The notes beneath the pieces were generated by a model. It did not search any database. It worked only from the letters and a program-made list of their open reading frames with translations, and was not told the DNA's origin. The position numbers were made by a program, and so were the translations under genes. From Candidatus Eisenbacteria bacterium (lineage in GTDB: Bacteria > Desulfobacterota > Binatia > DP-6), in assembly GCA_035577985.1 (NCBI GenBank), contig DATJZY010000093.1, positions 1 to 64,000 of the forward strand: DNA of 64,000 bases, in the 5' to 3' direction. Positions 23,810-32,463 of this stretch are shown piece after piece (position 1 is the first letter of the stretch; each line of letters begins with the position of its first letter).

Positions 23810-24619
23810 ATGGCACGGGTGAAAGAGGAGCCGCGTGGTCGGCTTGCAACGTTGCAGGACATGCTCGCAGGCGGAGGTCAGGTGATTCTCGACCAGGCCC
23901 AGACGCTCCGCGACGGTCTGCAGCGGCGCATCGGCGACGTGAGCCGCGGTCTGGAGGGACAGCTCGGCACGCTGTTCTCGGGACTCGAGCAGCGTTTGAT
24001 GGAGCAGCTCGACGAGCTCGTGAGCGGCCTCGCGATCTCGCTCCGCAAGGACATCGACCGGTTGCGTGAGCGCCTGCGAACGATCGAAACCCGCCTGACG
24101 GACGTCCCCAAGGAAGGCGTGCGTGAGCTAGTGAATCCGCTCCAGACCCTCGCGACCAATGCCGTCGAGACGGCCGCAACCGTTCAGACGCGCCTCGAGG
24201 AGCTCGTGTCGCGCCTCCAGCAGGTCGAGCGCCGCGCCGTCGAGATCGGGCGCGAAGCGACGCAGGACACGCATGCCGCCGACGATCTGCGGCAGCGCAT
24301 GGAGCGGATCGAGAGCCGCCTCGCCGACATCTCGCGCGACGTCGGCGGCAAGCTGGGTGAAGTCGGGGCCCTGCGGGAGCGCCTCACCCGCATCGAGAGT
24401 CGCGTTCTGGACACGAGCAAGGACCAGATCGCGCGCGCCGGCGAGTCGACCGGCCTGCGCGATCGGTTGGCGCGCCTCGAGGCGCGCCTGAGCGATCTTT
24501 CGCGCGAGCAGGTGGCGCGTGCGGTCGAGGCCGCCGGCCTCCGCGAGCGCGTCTTCCGACTCGAGCAGCGCACCGTCGTCGCCGAGCCGCCTCGCTTCGC
24601 GGCGGAGCGACCCGAGTAG
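23810..24619 (+). CDS. Long coiled-coil protein with tandem ~30-residue repeats
   Basis: 269 residues from ATG 23810 (GGAAGGGGG upstream); the longer frame above it lacks coding character. From residue ~110 the protein is built of recurring units: LRERLRTIETRLTD, LRQRMERIESRLADIS, LRERLTRIESRVLDTS, LRDRLARLEARLSDLS, LRERVFRLEQR, each followed by a K/D/Q-rich spacer. Charged heptads throughout predict one long parallel coiled coil. The N-terminal 80 residues (GGQVILDQAQTLRDGLQRRI) resemble phasin-like or poly-hydroxyalkanoate granule proteins only weakly. No catalytic motif. A scaffolding role is inference. Confidence 0.75.
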   Translation: MARVKEEPRGRLATLQDMLAGGGQVILDQAQTLRDGLQRRIGDVSRGLEGQLGTLFSGLEQRLMEQLDELVSGLAISLRKDIDRLRERLRTIETRLTDVPKEGVRELVNPLQTLATNAVETAATVQTRLEELVSRLQQVERRAVEIGREATQDTHAADDLRQRMERIESRLADISRDVGGKLGEVGALRERLTRIESRVLDTSKDQIARAGESTGLRDRLARLEARLSDLSREQVARAVEAAGLRERVFRLEQRTVVAEPPRFAAERPE

Positions 24620-24625
24620 ATATCG

Positions 24626-25405
24626 GTGGACGTCGTCGCGGTCCCGCAGCTCCTCGACAACTACGCGTACCTGGTCATCGATCCGGCGACGCACGAGGCA
24701 GCGGTGGTCGACTGTGCCGAGGCTACGCCGGTCCTGGCCGAGGTGAAGCGTCGGGCCGTGCGGCTCACGGCCGTGCTCGCGACGCATCATCACTTCGACC
24801 ACGTCGGCGGCAACAACGACCTGCGCGCGGCGCTGCCCGATCTGCGCATCTTCGGATCGGCCGAGGACGCGCCGCGCATCCCGGGCATCACCAATCCGGT
24901 GCATGACGGCGACTCCGTCGCGGTCGGCAAGCTCGCGGGACGGATCATCTTCATTCCCGCCCACACGAGCGGACACGTGGCGTACTACTTCCCGAATTGG
25001 AAAGCGGTCTTCACCGGCGACACGCTCTTCGCGGCGGGTTGCGGCCGCCTTTTCGAGGGCGACGCCAAGCAGATGATGGGCTCGCTCCAGCGCCTGGCCG
25101 TTCTCCCGGACGACACCCGCATCTACTGCGGGCACGAGTACACGCAGAAGAACCTCGAGTTCGCCGCCACGCTCGAACCGTCGAATCGGGCCGTATCCGA
25201 GAAGCTCCAGGCGGTGCGCGTTCGTCGCGGTCGTGGCGAGCCGACGGTGCCGAGCACGATCGCCGAGGAGAAGGCGACGAACCCCTTCCTGCGCACCTCC
25301 AGCCCCGAGCTCGCCGCCTCGGTCCGGGCCAAGGTTCCCGGGCTCGCGGCAGGTGACCCGGTGGCTCTGTTCGCCGCGACGCGAGCGTTGAAGGACCGGT
25401 TCTGA
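24626..25405 (+). CDS. gloB: Hydroxyacylglutathione hydrolase (glyoxalase II)
   Basis: 259 residues, full length. It hydrolyses S-lactoylglutathione to D-lactate and glutathione. The binuclear metal motif THHHFDH is at residues 53-59, followed by the conserved HTSGHVAYY, FTGDTLFAAGCGRLFEGDAK and YCGHEYTQKNLEFAATLEP with the glutathione-binding C-terminal helices (TNPFLRTSSPEL). GTG start six bases after the previous gene. Glyoxalase I is not seen nearby. Confidence 0.94.
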   Translation: MDVVAVPQLLDNYAYLVIDPATHEAAVVDCAEATPVLAEVKRRAVRLTAVLATHHHFDHVGGNNDLRAALPDLRIFGSAEDAPRIPGITNPVHDGDSVAVGKLAGRIIFIPAHTSGHVAYYFPNWKAVFTGDTLFAAGCGRLFEGDAKQMMGSLQRLAVLPDDTRIYCGHEYTQKNLEFAATLEPSNRAVSEKLQAVRVRRGRGEPTVPSTIAEEKATNPFLRTSSPELAASVRAKVPGLAAGDPVALFAATRALKDRF

Positions 25406-25422
25406 GGCGGTAGAGGCTCGCC

Positions 25423-26196
25423 ATGGCCGACGAGATCCTGGCGGGCACCGAAGATCACATCTGCACGATCACCCTCAACCGGGCCGACAAGCGCAACGCG
25501 CTCAACGGCGAGATGATCGCCCAGCTTCGGGCGACCCTCGCGCGTGTGGCGAAGGACAGGGACGTCCGCGTGGTCGTGCTGCGCGCCAACGGGTCGGCGT
25601 TCTGCGCCGGCCTGGATCTCTCCGAGATGGCCAAGCAGCGCGAGGCCGGCGAGGCGGACCTCGGTGGCCTCGAGGTGGTGCTGCACGAGCTGGAGGAGGT
25701 TCCGCAACCGACGATCGCGGCCGTGCAGGGTGACGCGGTCGCCGGCGGCTGCGAGCTGGCGCTCCACTGCGACATCCGGGTGGCGGCCGACGATGCGCGC
25801 TTCTCGATGCCGCTCGCGCGTATCGGGCTTGCGGTGCCGGTGACGCTCACCTGGAAGCTCGTCGACACGATCGGCGCCGCGAAGACGAACGAGCTGCTGT
25901 TCACGGGTGAAGCCGTCGGCGCGGAGACGGCCGCGCATCTGGGCCTCGCCAACCGCGTCGTCTCGGCCGATGAGCTCGACAGCTCCGTGCAGGCGCTGGC
26001 GCGCCAGATCGTGAACAACGCGCCGCTGTCGGTTCGGGCGATGAAGGCGTTCGTGAAGCGCGCCGTGCAGTTCCGGAAGGCGACGCCGCGCGACGACCTC
26101 GAGGAGATGCATCGCCAGGTGCGCCAGAGCCGCGACCTCCAGGAAGGGCTCGCCGCGCGCCGCGAGCGACGCCCGCCGAAGTTCCGCGGCGAATAG
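25423..26196 (+). CDS. Enoyl-CoA hydratase/isomerase (crotonase) family protein
   Basis: 257 residues, typical crotonase length. Oxyanion-hole segments are FCAGLDLSEMAKQREAGEAD and AVQGDAVAGGCELALHCDIR; the substrate loop RFSMPLARIGLAVPVTLTWK and the AAHLGLANRVV block also match. Several crotonases use two Glu residues for hydration; the second position here cannot be assigned firmly, so hydratase, isomerase or another crotonase activity is possible. It lies 17 bp after gloB and meets the convergent DUF255 gene end to end at 26196/26197. Confidence 0.9.
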   Translation: MADEILAGTEDHICTITLNRADKRNALNGEMIAQLRATLARVAKDRDVRVVVLRANGSAFCAGLDLSEMAKQREAGEADLGGLEVVLHELEEVPQPTIAAVQGDAVAGGCELALHCDIRVAADDARFSMPLARIGLAVPVTLTWKLVDTIGAAKTNELLFTGEAVGAETAAHLGLANRVVSADELDSSVQALARQIVNNAPLSVRAMKAFVKRAVQFRKATPRDDLEEMHRQVRQSRDLQEGLAARRERRPPKFRGE

Positions 26197-28233
26197 CTAC
26201 TCGAGCAGCCCCCGGAGCTCCGCCGGGTCGGTCGTCGGCGCCGAGCAGGTGAACTGCCGACATACGTACGCGGTCGGACGTCCGTCGCGAGCCGGACGAT
26301 CGCGGGCGGGTGCCGGCGGCGCCGGGTCACCCGGCTCGACGCGCACGAGCGCGCGGTGCGGAAGGTAGGCCGAGCGCACGACGTCCCAGAGCGCTCGGGT
26401 CCCGGCGTCGCCGCGCGGTCCGACGATGACGACCTCGGTCGGCGTCCGCGCGTAGAGCTCGAGCGCCTCGAGGTAGGTCGCATAACCGAAGGGCTGTTGC
26501 GCAGCGGCGTCGTGGTAGAGGTGCAGCAGCTCGTCGGCGCGCGCCCGGTATCGGTCGAGACCGGTGAAGGCGTGGAGGCGGAGCAGGGTGATCGTCGCGA
26601 CGGAGCTGCCCGACGGCAGGGCGCCGTCGGCGCCGGACTTGGAGCGCGTGATCAGGGCCTCGCCGTCGCTCGGGGTGAAGAAGTACCCGCCGCCCCGGTC
26701 GTCGTGGAACCGGGCGTCGATCGCGTCCACGAGCGTCTGCGCGCGCTCGAGGTGTCGCGGGTCGGCCGTCGCTTCGTACAGATCGAGGCACGCAGCCGCG
26801 AGGAACGCGTGATCGTCCAGGAACGCGAGCTGCTTCGCCTCGCCCAGCGCCCAGCCGTGGAGGAGGCGACCACCCCGTCGAACGGCACTCCACAGGAAAT
26901 CGGCCGCGCCGACCGCCGCCTCGATCCAGCGCTCCACGTCGAGCACGCGACCCGCGTCGGCCAGCGCGGAGATCATTAGCGCGTTCCAGGCGACGATCAC
27001 TTTCTCGTCGCGCCGTGGCGGTACGCGCCTGGCCCGCGCCTCGTACAGCCGCTCGCGGGCACGCTCGATCGCCTCGGCCGTCGCCTGCGCCGATCGTCCG
27101 AAGACCTTCGCCAGGTCCTCGACGTCCAGGGTCAGGTGCGCGATGCTCCTGCCCTCGAAGTTTCCCTCGTCGGTGATGTCCCAGTGGCGACAGACGAGGT
27201 CGACGTCGGCGGGGTCGACGATGTGCGCGACCTCCTCCCGCGTCCAGACGAAGAACTTGCCTTCCTCGCCTTCGCTGTCGGCATCGGTCGCCGAGTAGAA
27301 GGCGCCCCCGGGGTCGCGCATCTCGCGCAGGACGTAGTCGAGCGTGTCGGCGACCACGCGCCGGAAGCGATGGTCTCCGGTCACCTGGTGGGCGTCCAGA
27401 TAGAGCCTCGGGAGGAGGGCGTTGTCGTAGAGCATCTTCTCGAAGTGGGGCACGAGCCACCGCTCGTCGACCGAATAGCGATGGAACCCCCCGCCGATCT
27501 GGTCGTACATGCCTCCGGCAGCCATGCGCCGGCAGGTGAGGCGGACCGCCTCGAGGAGGTCCGGGCGCGTGCGGTGATGGCGCAGCATCAGTTGGAACAC
27601 CTGGGCGTGGGGGAACTTCGGCGCTGCGCCCAGGCCGCCGTAGGTCTCGTCCACGTGGCCGACCAGCGCGATCGCGGCGCGCTCCGGAAGCGACGGATCG
27701 AGCACGGTCGCAGGCGTGTTGGTCCCCTCCAGCTTCTCCACGCCTGCCAGGATTTCCTTCGTCGCCTTGGCGACGTCGTCGGGGCGTTCGTGGAACGCCC
27801 GTGCGATGGCCTGGAGGACCCGGGGGAACGCCGGCAGGCCGTGCCGGTCGACCGGCGGGAAGTAGGTCCCCCCGTGGAAGGGCTCCTTGCTCGGGGTGAG
27901 AAAGACCGTGAGGGGCCACCCCCCGCGGCCGATCAGGAGCTGGACCGCCTTCATGTACACGTCGTCGATGTCCGGCCGCTCCTCGCGATCGACCTTTATG
28001 CTGACGAAGAGATCGTTCATGAGGCCGGCGATGCCCGGATCGTCGAAGGACTCGCGCTCCATCACGTGGCACCAGTGACAGGACGAGTAGCCGATGGAGA
28101 GAAGGACGGGCTTGTTCTCCCGTCGCGCCCGCTCGAACGCTTCCTCGCCCCATGGGTACCAGTCGACCGGATTGTGGGCGTGCTGGAGGAGGTACGGGCT
28201 CGTCTCGCTGGCGAGCCGGTTCGGACGCCCCAT
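26197..28233 (-). CDS. DUF255 thioredoxin-fold / (alpha/alpha)6-barrel protein (YyaL/SSP411-like)
   Basis: 678 residues, start set at ATG 28233 where the conserved [21 protein letters not shown] begins. Residues ~5-165 form the DUF255 thioredoxin-like domain with [16 protein letters not shown] (CxxC) and [20 protein letters not shown]. Residues ~220-650 form a six-hairpin glycosidase-like barrel ([51 protein letters not shown]). Family members occur in bacteria and as human SPATA20; their function is unsettled. No neighbour suggests a pathway. Confidence 0.92.
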   Translation of the reverse strand: MGRPNRLASETSPYLLQHAHNPVDWYPWGEEAFERARRENKPVLLSIGYSSCHWCHVMERESFDDPGIAGLMNDLFVSIKVDREERPDIDDVYMKAVQLLIGRGGWPLTVFLTPSKEPFHGGTYFPPVDRHGLPAFPRVLQAIARAFHERPDDVAKATKEILAGVEKLEGTNTPATVLDPSLPERAAIALVGHVDETYGGLGAAPKFPHAQVFQLMLRHHRTRPDLLEAVRLTCRRMAAGGMYDQIGGGFHRYSVDERWLVPHFEKMLYDNALLPRLYLDAHQVTGDHRFRRVVADTLDYVLREMRDPGGAFYSATDADSEGEEGKFFVWTREEVAHIVDPADVDLVCRHWDITDEGNFEGRSIAHLTLDVEDLAKVFGRSAQATAEAIERARERLYEARARRVPPRRDEKVIVAWNALMISALADAGRVLDVERWIEAAVGAADFLWSAVRRGGRLLHGWALGEAKQLAFLDDHAFLAAACLDLYEATADPRHLERAQTLVDAIDARFHDDRGGGYFFTPSDGEALITRSKSGADGALPSGSSVATITLLRLHAFTGLDRYRARADELLHLYHDAAAQQPFGYATYLEALELYARTPTEVVIVGPRGDAGTRALWDVVRSAYLPHRALVRVEPGDPAPPAPARDRPARDGRPTAYVCRQFTCSAPTTDPAELRGLLE

Positions 28234-28316
28234 GACGGCATGCTGGCAGTCGAGTCCCGCCGCGGCAACCGCTTCGGCGTTGACAGTCGGGCCCTTGCGG
28301 ACTACCAAGCGCGATT

Positions 28317-28544
28317 GTGCGGACCGTGTACGTCTCGGAGTACCCGGCGATTCAGCATGCCCATGGGCCGAGCGACATGGTGACTGTCCGATTGAAGCGC
28401 CAAGGGGGCGAGTGGCGCGCCATCTGCGCCGGCTGCGACACGGAGTTCGTGTACCGCAAGCCCCAGAAGAGCACCGTCCGCCACTTCCAGTCGCCGCTCC
28501 TCCCCAACGTGAAGGGCAACTTCGACGCCGGGGACGACCACTAG
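28317..28544 (+). CDS. Small protein of unknown function
   Basis: 75 residues from GTG 28317, or 55 from ATG 28377; neither has a good ribosome-binding site. The second part ([20 protein letters not shown], then [20 protein letters not shown]) contains a single CxxC and many basic residues, which might bind zinc or nucleic acid. It is divergent from the DUF255 gene and upstream of the riboswitch. No family recognised. Confidence 0.45.
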   Translation: MRTVYVSEYPAIQHAHGPSDMVTVRLKRQGGEWRAICAGCDTEFVYRKPQKSTVRHFQSPLLPNVKGNFDAGDDH

Positions 28545-28612
28545 GGCGTCTGCGAGGGTGGCTTGACAGCTCCTGCCCGGTGGGGCAACAAACCCGCCTA
28601 CCGAAAATATCG

Positions 28613-28731
28613 GTACGCCTAATCCCCGTAAGGGGAGCGGAGGACCCAGAAGTTTCTGGGGTGAATCCGGAATCGTCCGGACGGGCTACGCTCTTTGTGC
28701 CCGAACCCGTCAGCTAACTTCGCCGGCGTAC
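28613..28731 (+). promoter_or_regulatory. Cyclic di-AMP riboswitch (ydaO/yuaA type)
   Basis: The stretch holds the conserved ydaO/yuaA blocks in order: GGAGGACCC followed by a hairpin and TGGGGTGAATC (28649-28676), then GCTACGCTCTTTGTGCCCGA and ACCCGTCAGCTAACTTCGC (28685-28723). The outer stem P1 is visible as GTACGCC (28613-28619) pairing with GGCGTAC (28725-28731). This class binds two c-di-AMP molecules and commonly controls cell-wall hydrolase and transport genes. Here it sits 13 bp before an rlpA-type gene, a typical target. The expression platform appears to be the terminator hairpin at 28764-28797. Confidence 0.94.
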
Positions 28732-28744
28732 AAGGAGCGGGATC

Positions 28745-29146
28745 ATGAAAGCCGAGCTCAATCGAGCCGGGGGAGCGATCCCCCGGCTCTTCGTTTTGGT
28801 GGCCCTTGGGGTCACCCTGTGCACCAGCGGAGTCGCTCGTGCGGACTTCGGGGCCGTGCCGCGCAAGACCGTGATTGCGTCGTGGTACGGGCCGGGATTT
28901 ACCGGACGTCGTACGGCGAGCGGGGATCGCTTCGACCCGCGAGCGCTCACCTGCGCCCACAAGACGCTTCCGCTCGGCACGAAGCTACGCGTGACGAATC
29001 CGCGCACCGGCGCGCAGGTGCTGGTGACCGTCACGGACCGCGGGCCGTATTCCGGCCGGCGCGAGATAGACCTGTCGCACGCTGCCGCGCGCGAGGTCGG
29101 GATCATCGGGCGCGGTGTCGCGCCCGTGCTGATCGAGATCCTGTAG
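28745..29146 (+). CDS. rlpA: RlpA-like septal/cell-wall protein (double-psi beta-barrel)
   Basis: 133 residues. AAGGAGCGGG precedes the ATG, and a signal peptide follows (FVLVALGVTLCTSGVARA, cleavage near residue 33). The mature protein is one RlpA/3D double-psi beta-barrel: IASWYGPGFTGRRTASGDRF, ALTCAHKTLPLGTKLRVTNP, VTVTDRGPYSGRREIDLSHA and EVGIIGRGVAPVLIEIL. RlpA-type lytic transglycosylases cut peptidoglycan lacking stem peptides at the septum; the catalytic Asp of VTDRGP is present. The SPOR domain of long RlpA proteins is absent. Expression is governed by the upstream c-di-AMP riboswitch. Confidence 0.92.
   Translation: MKAELNRAGGAIPRLFVLVALGVTLCTSGVARADFGAVPRKTVIASWYGPGFTGRRTASGDRFDPRALTCAHKTLPLGTKLRVTNPRTGAQVLVTVTDRGPYSGRREIDLSHAAAREVGIIGRGVAPVLIEIL
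28764..28797 (+). terminator. Intrinsic terminator inside the rlpA signal-peptide codons
   Basis: A perfect 10-bp stem, GAGCCGGGGG/CCCCCGGCTC, with the six-base loop AGCGAT, is followed by TTCGTTTT. It lies 33 bp after the riboswitch aptamer and 19 bp inside the rlpA reading frame. The most direct reading is that it is the expression platform of the riboswitch, causing premature termination after the start codon. Confidence 0.7.
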
Positions 29147-29162
29147 TCGCGCGTCGAATCGC

Positions 29163-29621
29163 TCAGGCGATGTGGCGCAGGCCTGGGGCGCGTCCCGTGA
29201 CCGCGTGACGCGAGCCGTTCACCCGACGGAACGGGAAGCGGACGACCTTCACGCCATCGACGTACGAATCCTGTTGCCGCTGCTTCCAGCGACGCAGGCC
29301 GGCGCGAATGAATTCGCTCTCCAGATCGAGCGCGTTGCACACGTTCACGAACGAGTATGGCCAATCGAGGTCATCGGACTCGAACCATTCCTCGACCTCG
29401 GCCAGAAGACGCTGCCCGGCGCGATCTCTCGCCCAGACGTACTTCTGAAAGCTCCCGACCGCGTCCTCGAGGACGGCGAGCATGAGACGCTTCTCCGGCT
29501 GCAGGGAAGCATCGACGCCACCCTTGCCGTAGAACTGCGAGGGCATCACCACTTCGGGCTCGATCTCGAGCCCCAGCCCCGGTGAAGAGGTCACGGTTCG
29601 TTCCGCCGCCGCGTTGTTCAT
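29163..29621 (-). CDS. Conserved hypothetical protein
   Basis: 152 residues from ATG 29621 (GGGGGA upstream). The core EKRLMLAVLEDAVGSFQKYV, EEWFESDDLDWPYSFVNVCN and ALDLESEFIRAGLRRWKQRQ is helical and reads as a known conserved domain of deltaproteobacterial genomes without an assigned function; an acidic middle and basic C-terminus are notable. It converges on rlpA with 16 bp between stops. About 140 bp separates its start from the end of the solitary parB gene. Confidence 0.7.
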   Translation of the reverse strand: MNNAAAERTVTSSPGLGLEIEPEVVMPSQFYGKGGVDASLQPEKRLMLAVLEDAVGSFQKYVWARDRAGQRLLAEVEEWFESDDLDWPYSFVNVCNALDLESEFIRAGLRRWKQRQQDSYVDGVKVVRFPFRRVNGSRHAVTGRAPGLRHIA

Positions 29622-29760
29622 GACGTTCCCCCTGAGCGAAGGTCGTGCCATTGTTCGATGCCATGACTTCCGCTGAAGATACGGGGATCGTCGGACGTTC
29701 GGACGGCACCCACACGTGAAACGCCGGTAACAAAACGTGACGGGTATGCGTCTCGAAGCG

Positions 29761-30645
29761 CTACAACGAGGCTTTGATGCCTTTGGACATGGACGAAATC
29801 GCTCGGAGGCGGCGCTGGATGAGACGTTCCGAACGGCGCAGCACGCGTACGATTTCGGGCGGCAGCTCCAGCTGGGGATCCCCCTCCATGGCTAGCCGCC
29901 GAAGAGCTCGGTTGAACCGCCGTGCAGCGAGGAACACGTCCCGCAGGACGGGGCGATCCGTCGCCTTCCCGGTCTTTTCGGCGCGGAACTTTCGGACCGA
30001 CACCGCAGCGAGCTGGATGCGTCGCCACAGCGCCTCGGCCGCTTCCGAGGTCTCCTGCCTCGCGATTCCCATCAGCAGCTCGCGCGAGATCGATCGCCCT
30101 TCGCGGTGGAGATCGGCCTTCACGGACTCGGGTAGGCGATTCAGCGCCAGCGTGTTCGACACGTAGGGACGGCTCTTCCCGAGCAGATCGGCAACGTCGC
30201 GATGGCTGTAGTCGTGGCGCTCGATGAGAAGCGCGAGCGCCTCGGCCTCTTCGAGCGGTGAGAGATCCTCGCGCTGCAGGTTCTCGATCAGCGCCACCTC
30301 GAGCGTGTCGTCGCCTTCACGAATGAGGGCGGGCACCCTATCGAGGCCAGCCAACTGCGCCGCTCGGAACCTGCGCTCTCCGGCCAGGAGCTGGAAGCCG
30401 GCGGCCTCGCTGCGCCGGACGACGATCGGCTGGAGAAGCCCTCGTGCGCGAATCGACGCGGCGAGCTCCGCCAGCGCGTCTTCGGCGAAGTGCTTGCGCG
30501 GCTGATCGGGGTTGGGAGTCACCGCGCTCAGCGGGACCATCGTCAGGACCGTTCGTTGCCGGCGCTGCAACGATCCTGCGAGCGCCAGCGAGCGAACCTT
30601 CGAGTCACCCTGCGGCGTATCGGACCCCGGGACGCTCCACCACAT
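29761..30645 (-). CDS. Second, solitary ParB/RepB/Spo0J-family protein
   Basis: 294 residues from ATG 30645, which has AGGAGGTGGGG before it. The N-terminal ParB domain is complete: VTPNPDQPRKHFAEDALAEL, LLQPIVVRR, the CTP-binding GERRFRAAQLAG, IENLQREDLSPLEEAEAL. The helix-turn-helix follows (YSHRDVADLLGKSRPYVSNT) with LPESVKADL. The C-terminal ~90 residues differ from chromosomal ParB, being basic and helical (RRFNRALRRLAMEGDPQLEL). No parA lies beside it. A canonical parAB pair is at 45482-47170. This paralogue could be a transcription factor or nucleoid-occlusion factor like Noc. Confidence 0.88.
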   Translation of the reverse strand: MWWSVPGSDTPQGDSKVRSLALAGSLQRRQRTVLTMVPLSAVTPNPDQPRKHFAEDALAELAASIRARGLLQPIVVRRSEAAGFQLLAGERRFRAAQLAGLDRVPALIREGDDTLEVALIENLQREDLSPLEEAEALALLIERHDYSHRDVADLLGKSRPYVSNTLALNRLPESVKADLHREGRSISRELLMGIARQETSEAAEALWRRIQLAAVSVRKFRAEKTGKATDRPVLRDVFLAARRFNRALRRLAMEGDPQLELPPEIVRVLRRSERLIQRRLRAISSMSKGIKASL

Positions 30646-30773
30646 GCCCCACCTCCTCCTCAACAACAGATCGGGTCGTCAGCGCTCTCTCACTCCCTCG
30701 AGCACGCCGCCAGGGACGAGGTGTCGGTCGGCCGAGGGCGGCTGATCCCCGGCCGACCGCCAAGTGGACTCGG

Positions 30774-31097
30774 TCAGATCTTAGCCTGCAAGAAGAAGGA
30801 GATCACGAGGGCATAAAGCGTGAGCGCCTCCATTAGTGCCAGACCGATGATGAGCGGCGTCTGGATCTTGTCGGCCGAGTTCGGATTGCGCCCGATCGAC
30901 TCCATGGCCGCTGCCGTCGCACGGCCCTGTCCGAGCGCCGTGCCGAGGGCCGCCACCCCGAGACCGAGACCGGCCGCGAGGGCGATCAGCCCCTTCGTGA
31001 TGTCCCCGCCACCCCCCGCCGCCGTCTCCGCGAGGGCCGGACTGGCGAAGAGCACGAGGCCCATCAACGCGAACAAGAACTTCCCGAAACGCTTCAT
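30774..31097 (-). CDS. atpE: ATP synthase F0 subunit c
   Basis: 107 residues: an N-terminal extension that looks like a cleavable signal (KFLFALMGLVLFASPALAE), then the two-helix hairpin GLIALAAGLGLGVAALGTAL, the loop GRNPNSADKIQTP and the second helix with the proton-carrying Glu in IGLALMEALTLYALVISFFL. EALTLY fits a proton rather than sodium type, though ion specificity is not certain. It forms the c-ring of the rotor. The gene is about 80 bp downstream of atpB. Confidence 0.95.
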   Translation of the reverse strand: MKRFGKFLFALMGLVLFASPALAETAAGGGGDITKGLIALAAGLGLGVAALGTALGQGRATAAAMESIGRNPNSADKIQTPLIIGLALMEALTLYALVISFFLQAKI

Positions 31098-31178
31098 ATC
31101 TCCCCTTTCAGCACCACCGGGATTTTCCGCTCCTCTTGTCCTCTTCCACTCCCACCGCCCGATGATGAAGACGATCGA

Positions 31179-31895
31179 CTAGAGCTCCTCGACGTGCTCG
31201 GCGCCGTGGGCCACGGCCCCCGAGATGTAGATCGCCGAGAGCATGGTGAACACGAAGGACTGTACGATGCAGACGAAGAATCCGAGGGCATAGAACGCGA
31301 CGGGGATCAGGGCCTTCGTCAGATCCGTGAAGATCTCGATCACCGTGTGGTCGGCGAACATGTTGGCGTAGAGACGGACACCGAGAGAGACCGGCCGGAA
31401 GGCGTGGCTGAACAGCTCGATCACCAGCATGAGGGGCGCGATGAACGCGACCGGCCCGAGGAAGTGCTTGAGGTACTTTCCGAGGCCCTGCGCCTTCACG
31501 CCGTAGGCGTGATACGCGCCGAACGACACGCATCCCAGGGCGAACGTGATGTTGAACGTCGACGTCGGCGGCGCGAAGCCGGGCACCAGCCCCAACACGT
31601 TCGAGAGCAAGATGAAGGCGAAGAAGGTGGCGAGCAGCGGCACGTAGTGCTCGGCATGGTGCGGGATGGCGCTCTTCGCGAGTCCGATGATCGCCTCGAC
31701 GAAGGTCTCGGCGACGTTACGGGCGGTGACGCCGTCCTCGGGCGCGATCGCGCGCTCTGTGTTGGCGAGTCCGCTGCGAACCCTGATGCCGAAGAGGAGC
31801 AGGACCAGCACGACCAGGCTGGCCCCCGCCACGTGCTCCCAGGCACCGTGGAGGTGTGCGACCGTTCCGAACCAAGTAAACGGATGATGCTCCAT
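31179..31895 (-). CDS. atpB: ATP synthase F0 subunit a
   Basis: 238 residues from ATG 31895, whose start overlaps the atpI stop (TGATG). About five to six hydrophobic helices. The essential Arg lies in FSHAFRPVSLGVRLYANMFA, and FFAFILLSNVLGLVPGFAPP and TFNITFALGCVSFGAYHAYG match subunit a. It forms the proton half-channels against the c-ring. Confidence 0.95.
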   Translation of the reverse strand: MEHHPFTWFGTVAHLHGAWEHVAGASLVVLVLLLFGIRVRSGLANTERAIAPEDGVTARNVAETFVEAIIGLAKSAIPHHAEHYVPLLATFFAFILLSNVLGLVPGFAPPTSTFNITFALGCVSFGAYHAYGVKAQGLGKYLKHFLGPVAFIAPLMLVIELFSHAFRPVSLGVRLYANMFADHTVIEIFTDLTKALIPVAFYALGFFVCIVQSFVFTMLSAIYISGAVAHGAEHVEEL

Positions 31896-32245
31896 CAACC
31901 CTTCCTGCCCCGCACCGCATCCCAAACGACGGCGGCCGGGAAACACGTAACTCCGAGCGCGAAGCCAATCGGATCCGGCCGCTCGCTTCCGGAGGCGAAG
32001 GCCAGCCAGCCGAGCCCCAGGAAGGCCGCAAGCTTAGCAAACAAGAGCCCGATCGCAAGGCGACGACGCCCCCCGACGACGACCAGGCCGACGAGCGCTC
32101 CGTAGAGCGCCACGGATAGCCCCATCATCGCCCCACCGAGGAGCGTCCCCCCGATTCCGGGACGCCCGGCAATCGCGGCGACGAGGGCGGCCGTCGCCAC
32201 CAGGCACCAGTGTCGGGCCTGGAGGCGGGCGACGTCACTTCCCAT
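31895..32245 (-). CDS. atpI: ATP synthase subunit I (AtpI)
   Basis: 116 residues with four hydrophobic helices (WCLVATAALVAAIAGRPGIG, GGAMMGLSVALYGALVGLVV, FAKLAAFLGLGWLAFASG, GFALGVTCFPAAVVW). Small four-helix AtpI proteins assist c-ring assembly and are encoded immediately before atpB, as here. Sequence is poorly conserved, so the name rests mainly on position and topology. It overlaps atpZ by 11 bp. Confidence 0.8.
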   Translation of the reverse strand: MGSDVARLQARHWCLVATAALVAAIAGRPGIGGTLLGGAMMGLSVALYGALVGLVVVGGRRRLAIGLLFAKLAAFLGLGWLAFASGSERPDPIGFALGVTCFPAAVVWDAVRGRKG

Positions 32246-32459
32246 GGTCGAGGCGGTCGAGCCGGCGAAGTTGGCTCACTAGCCGGACGAAGCCTCCGGC
32301 TACCCCGAGGAGAAGGAAGCCCAGGATGCCGTATGGTTCGGTGCCGAACTGGCGGTCGACGAGCCAGCCCACGACCGCGCCGGCGAGGATCGTCCCGACG
32401 AAGTCCCAGAACAGGGCCACCGACCGCCCGAATCGAAGTGCTGGGCTCGGGGCCGCCAC
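32235..32459 (-). CDS. atpZ: AtpZ/AtpI-type small membrane protein
   Basis: 74 residues with two transmembrane helices (FVGTILAGAVVGWLVDRQFG and GILGFLLLGVAGGFVRLVSQ), the AtpZ hairpin known to promote Mg2+/Ca2+ uptake or c-ring assembly beside F0 genes. GTG start at 32459, five bases after the hemL stop. Together with atpI, atpB and atpE it makes a minus-strand F0 operon. Confidence 0.8.
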   Translation of the reverse strand: MAAPSPALRFGRSVALFWDFVGTILAGAVVGWLVDRQFGTEPYGILGFLLLGVAGGFVRLVSQLRRLDRLDHGK

Positions 32460-32463
32460 CGTA

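Noticed and set aside
28563-28568. TTGACA upstream of the riboswitch as its promoter
   Set aside because: No acceptable -10 lies 16-18 bp downstream; AAATAT at 28605 is too far away. Left as unproven.
29705-29730. Possible parS site between the solitary parB and its neighbour
   Set aside because: Only the half ACGTGAAAC matches the parS consensus; the left half does not, so it cannot be called a site.
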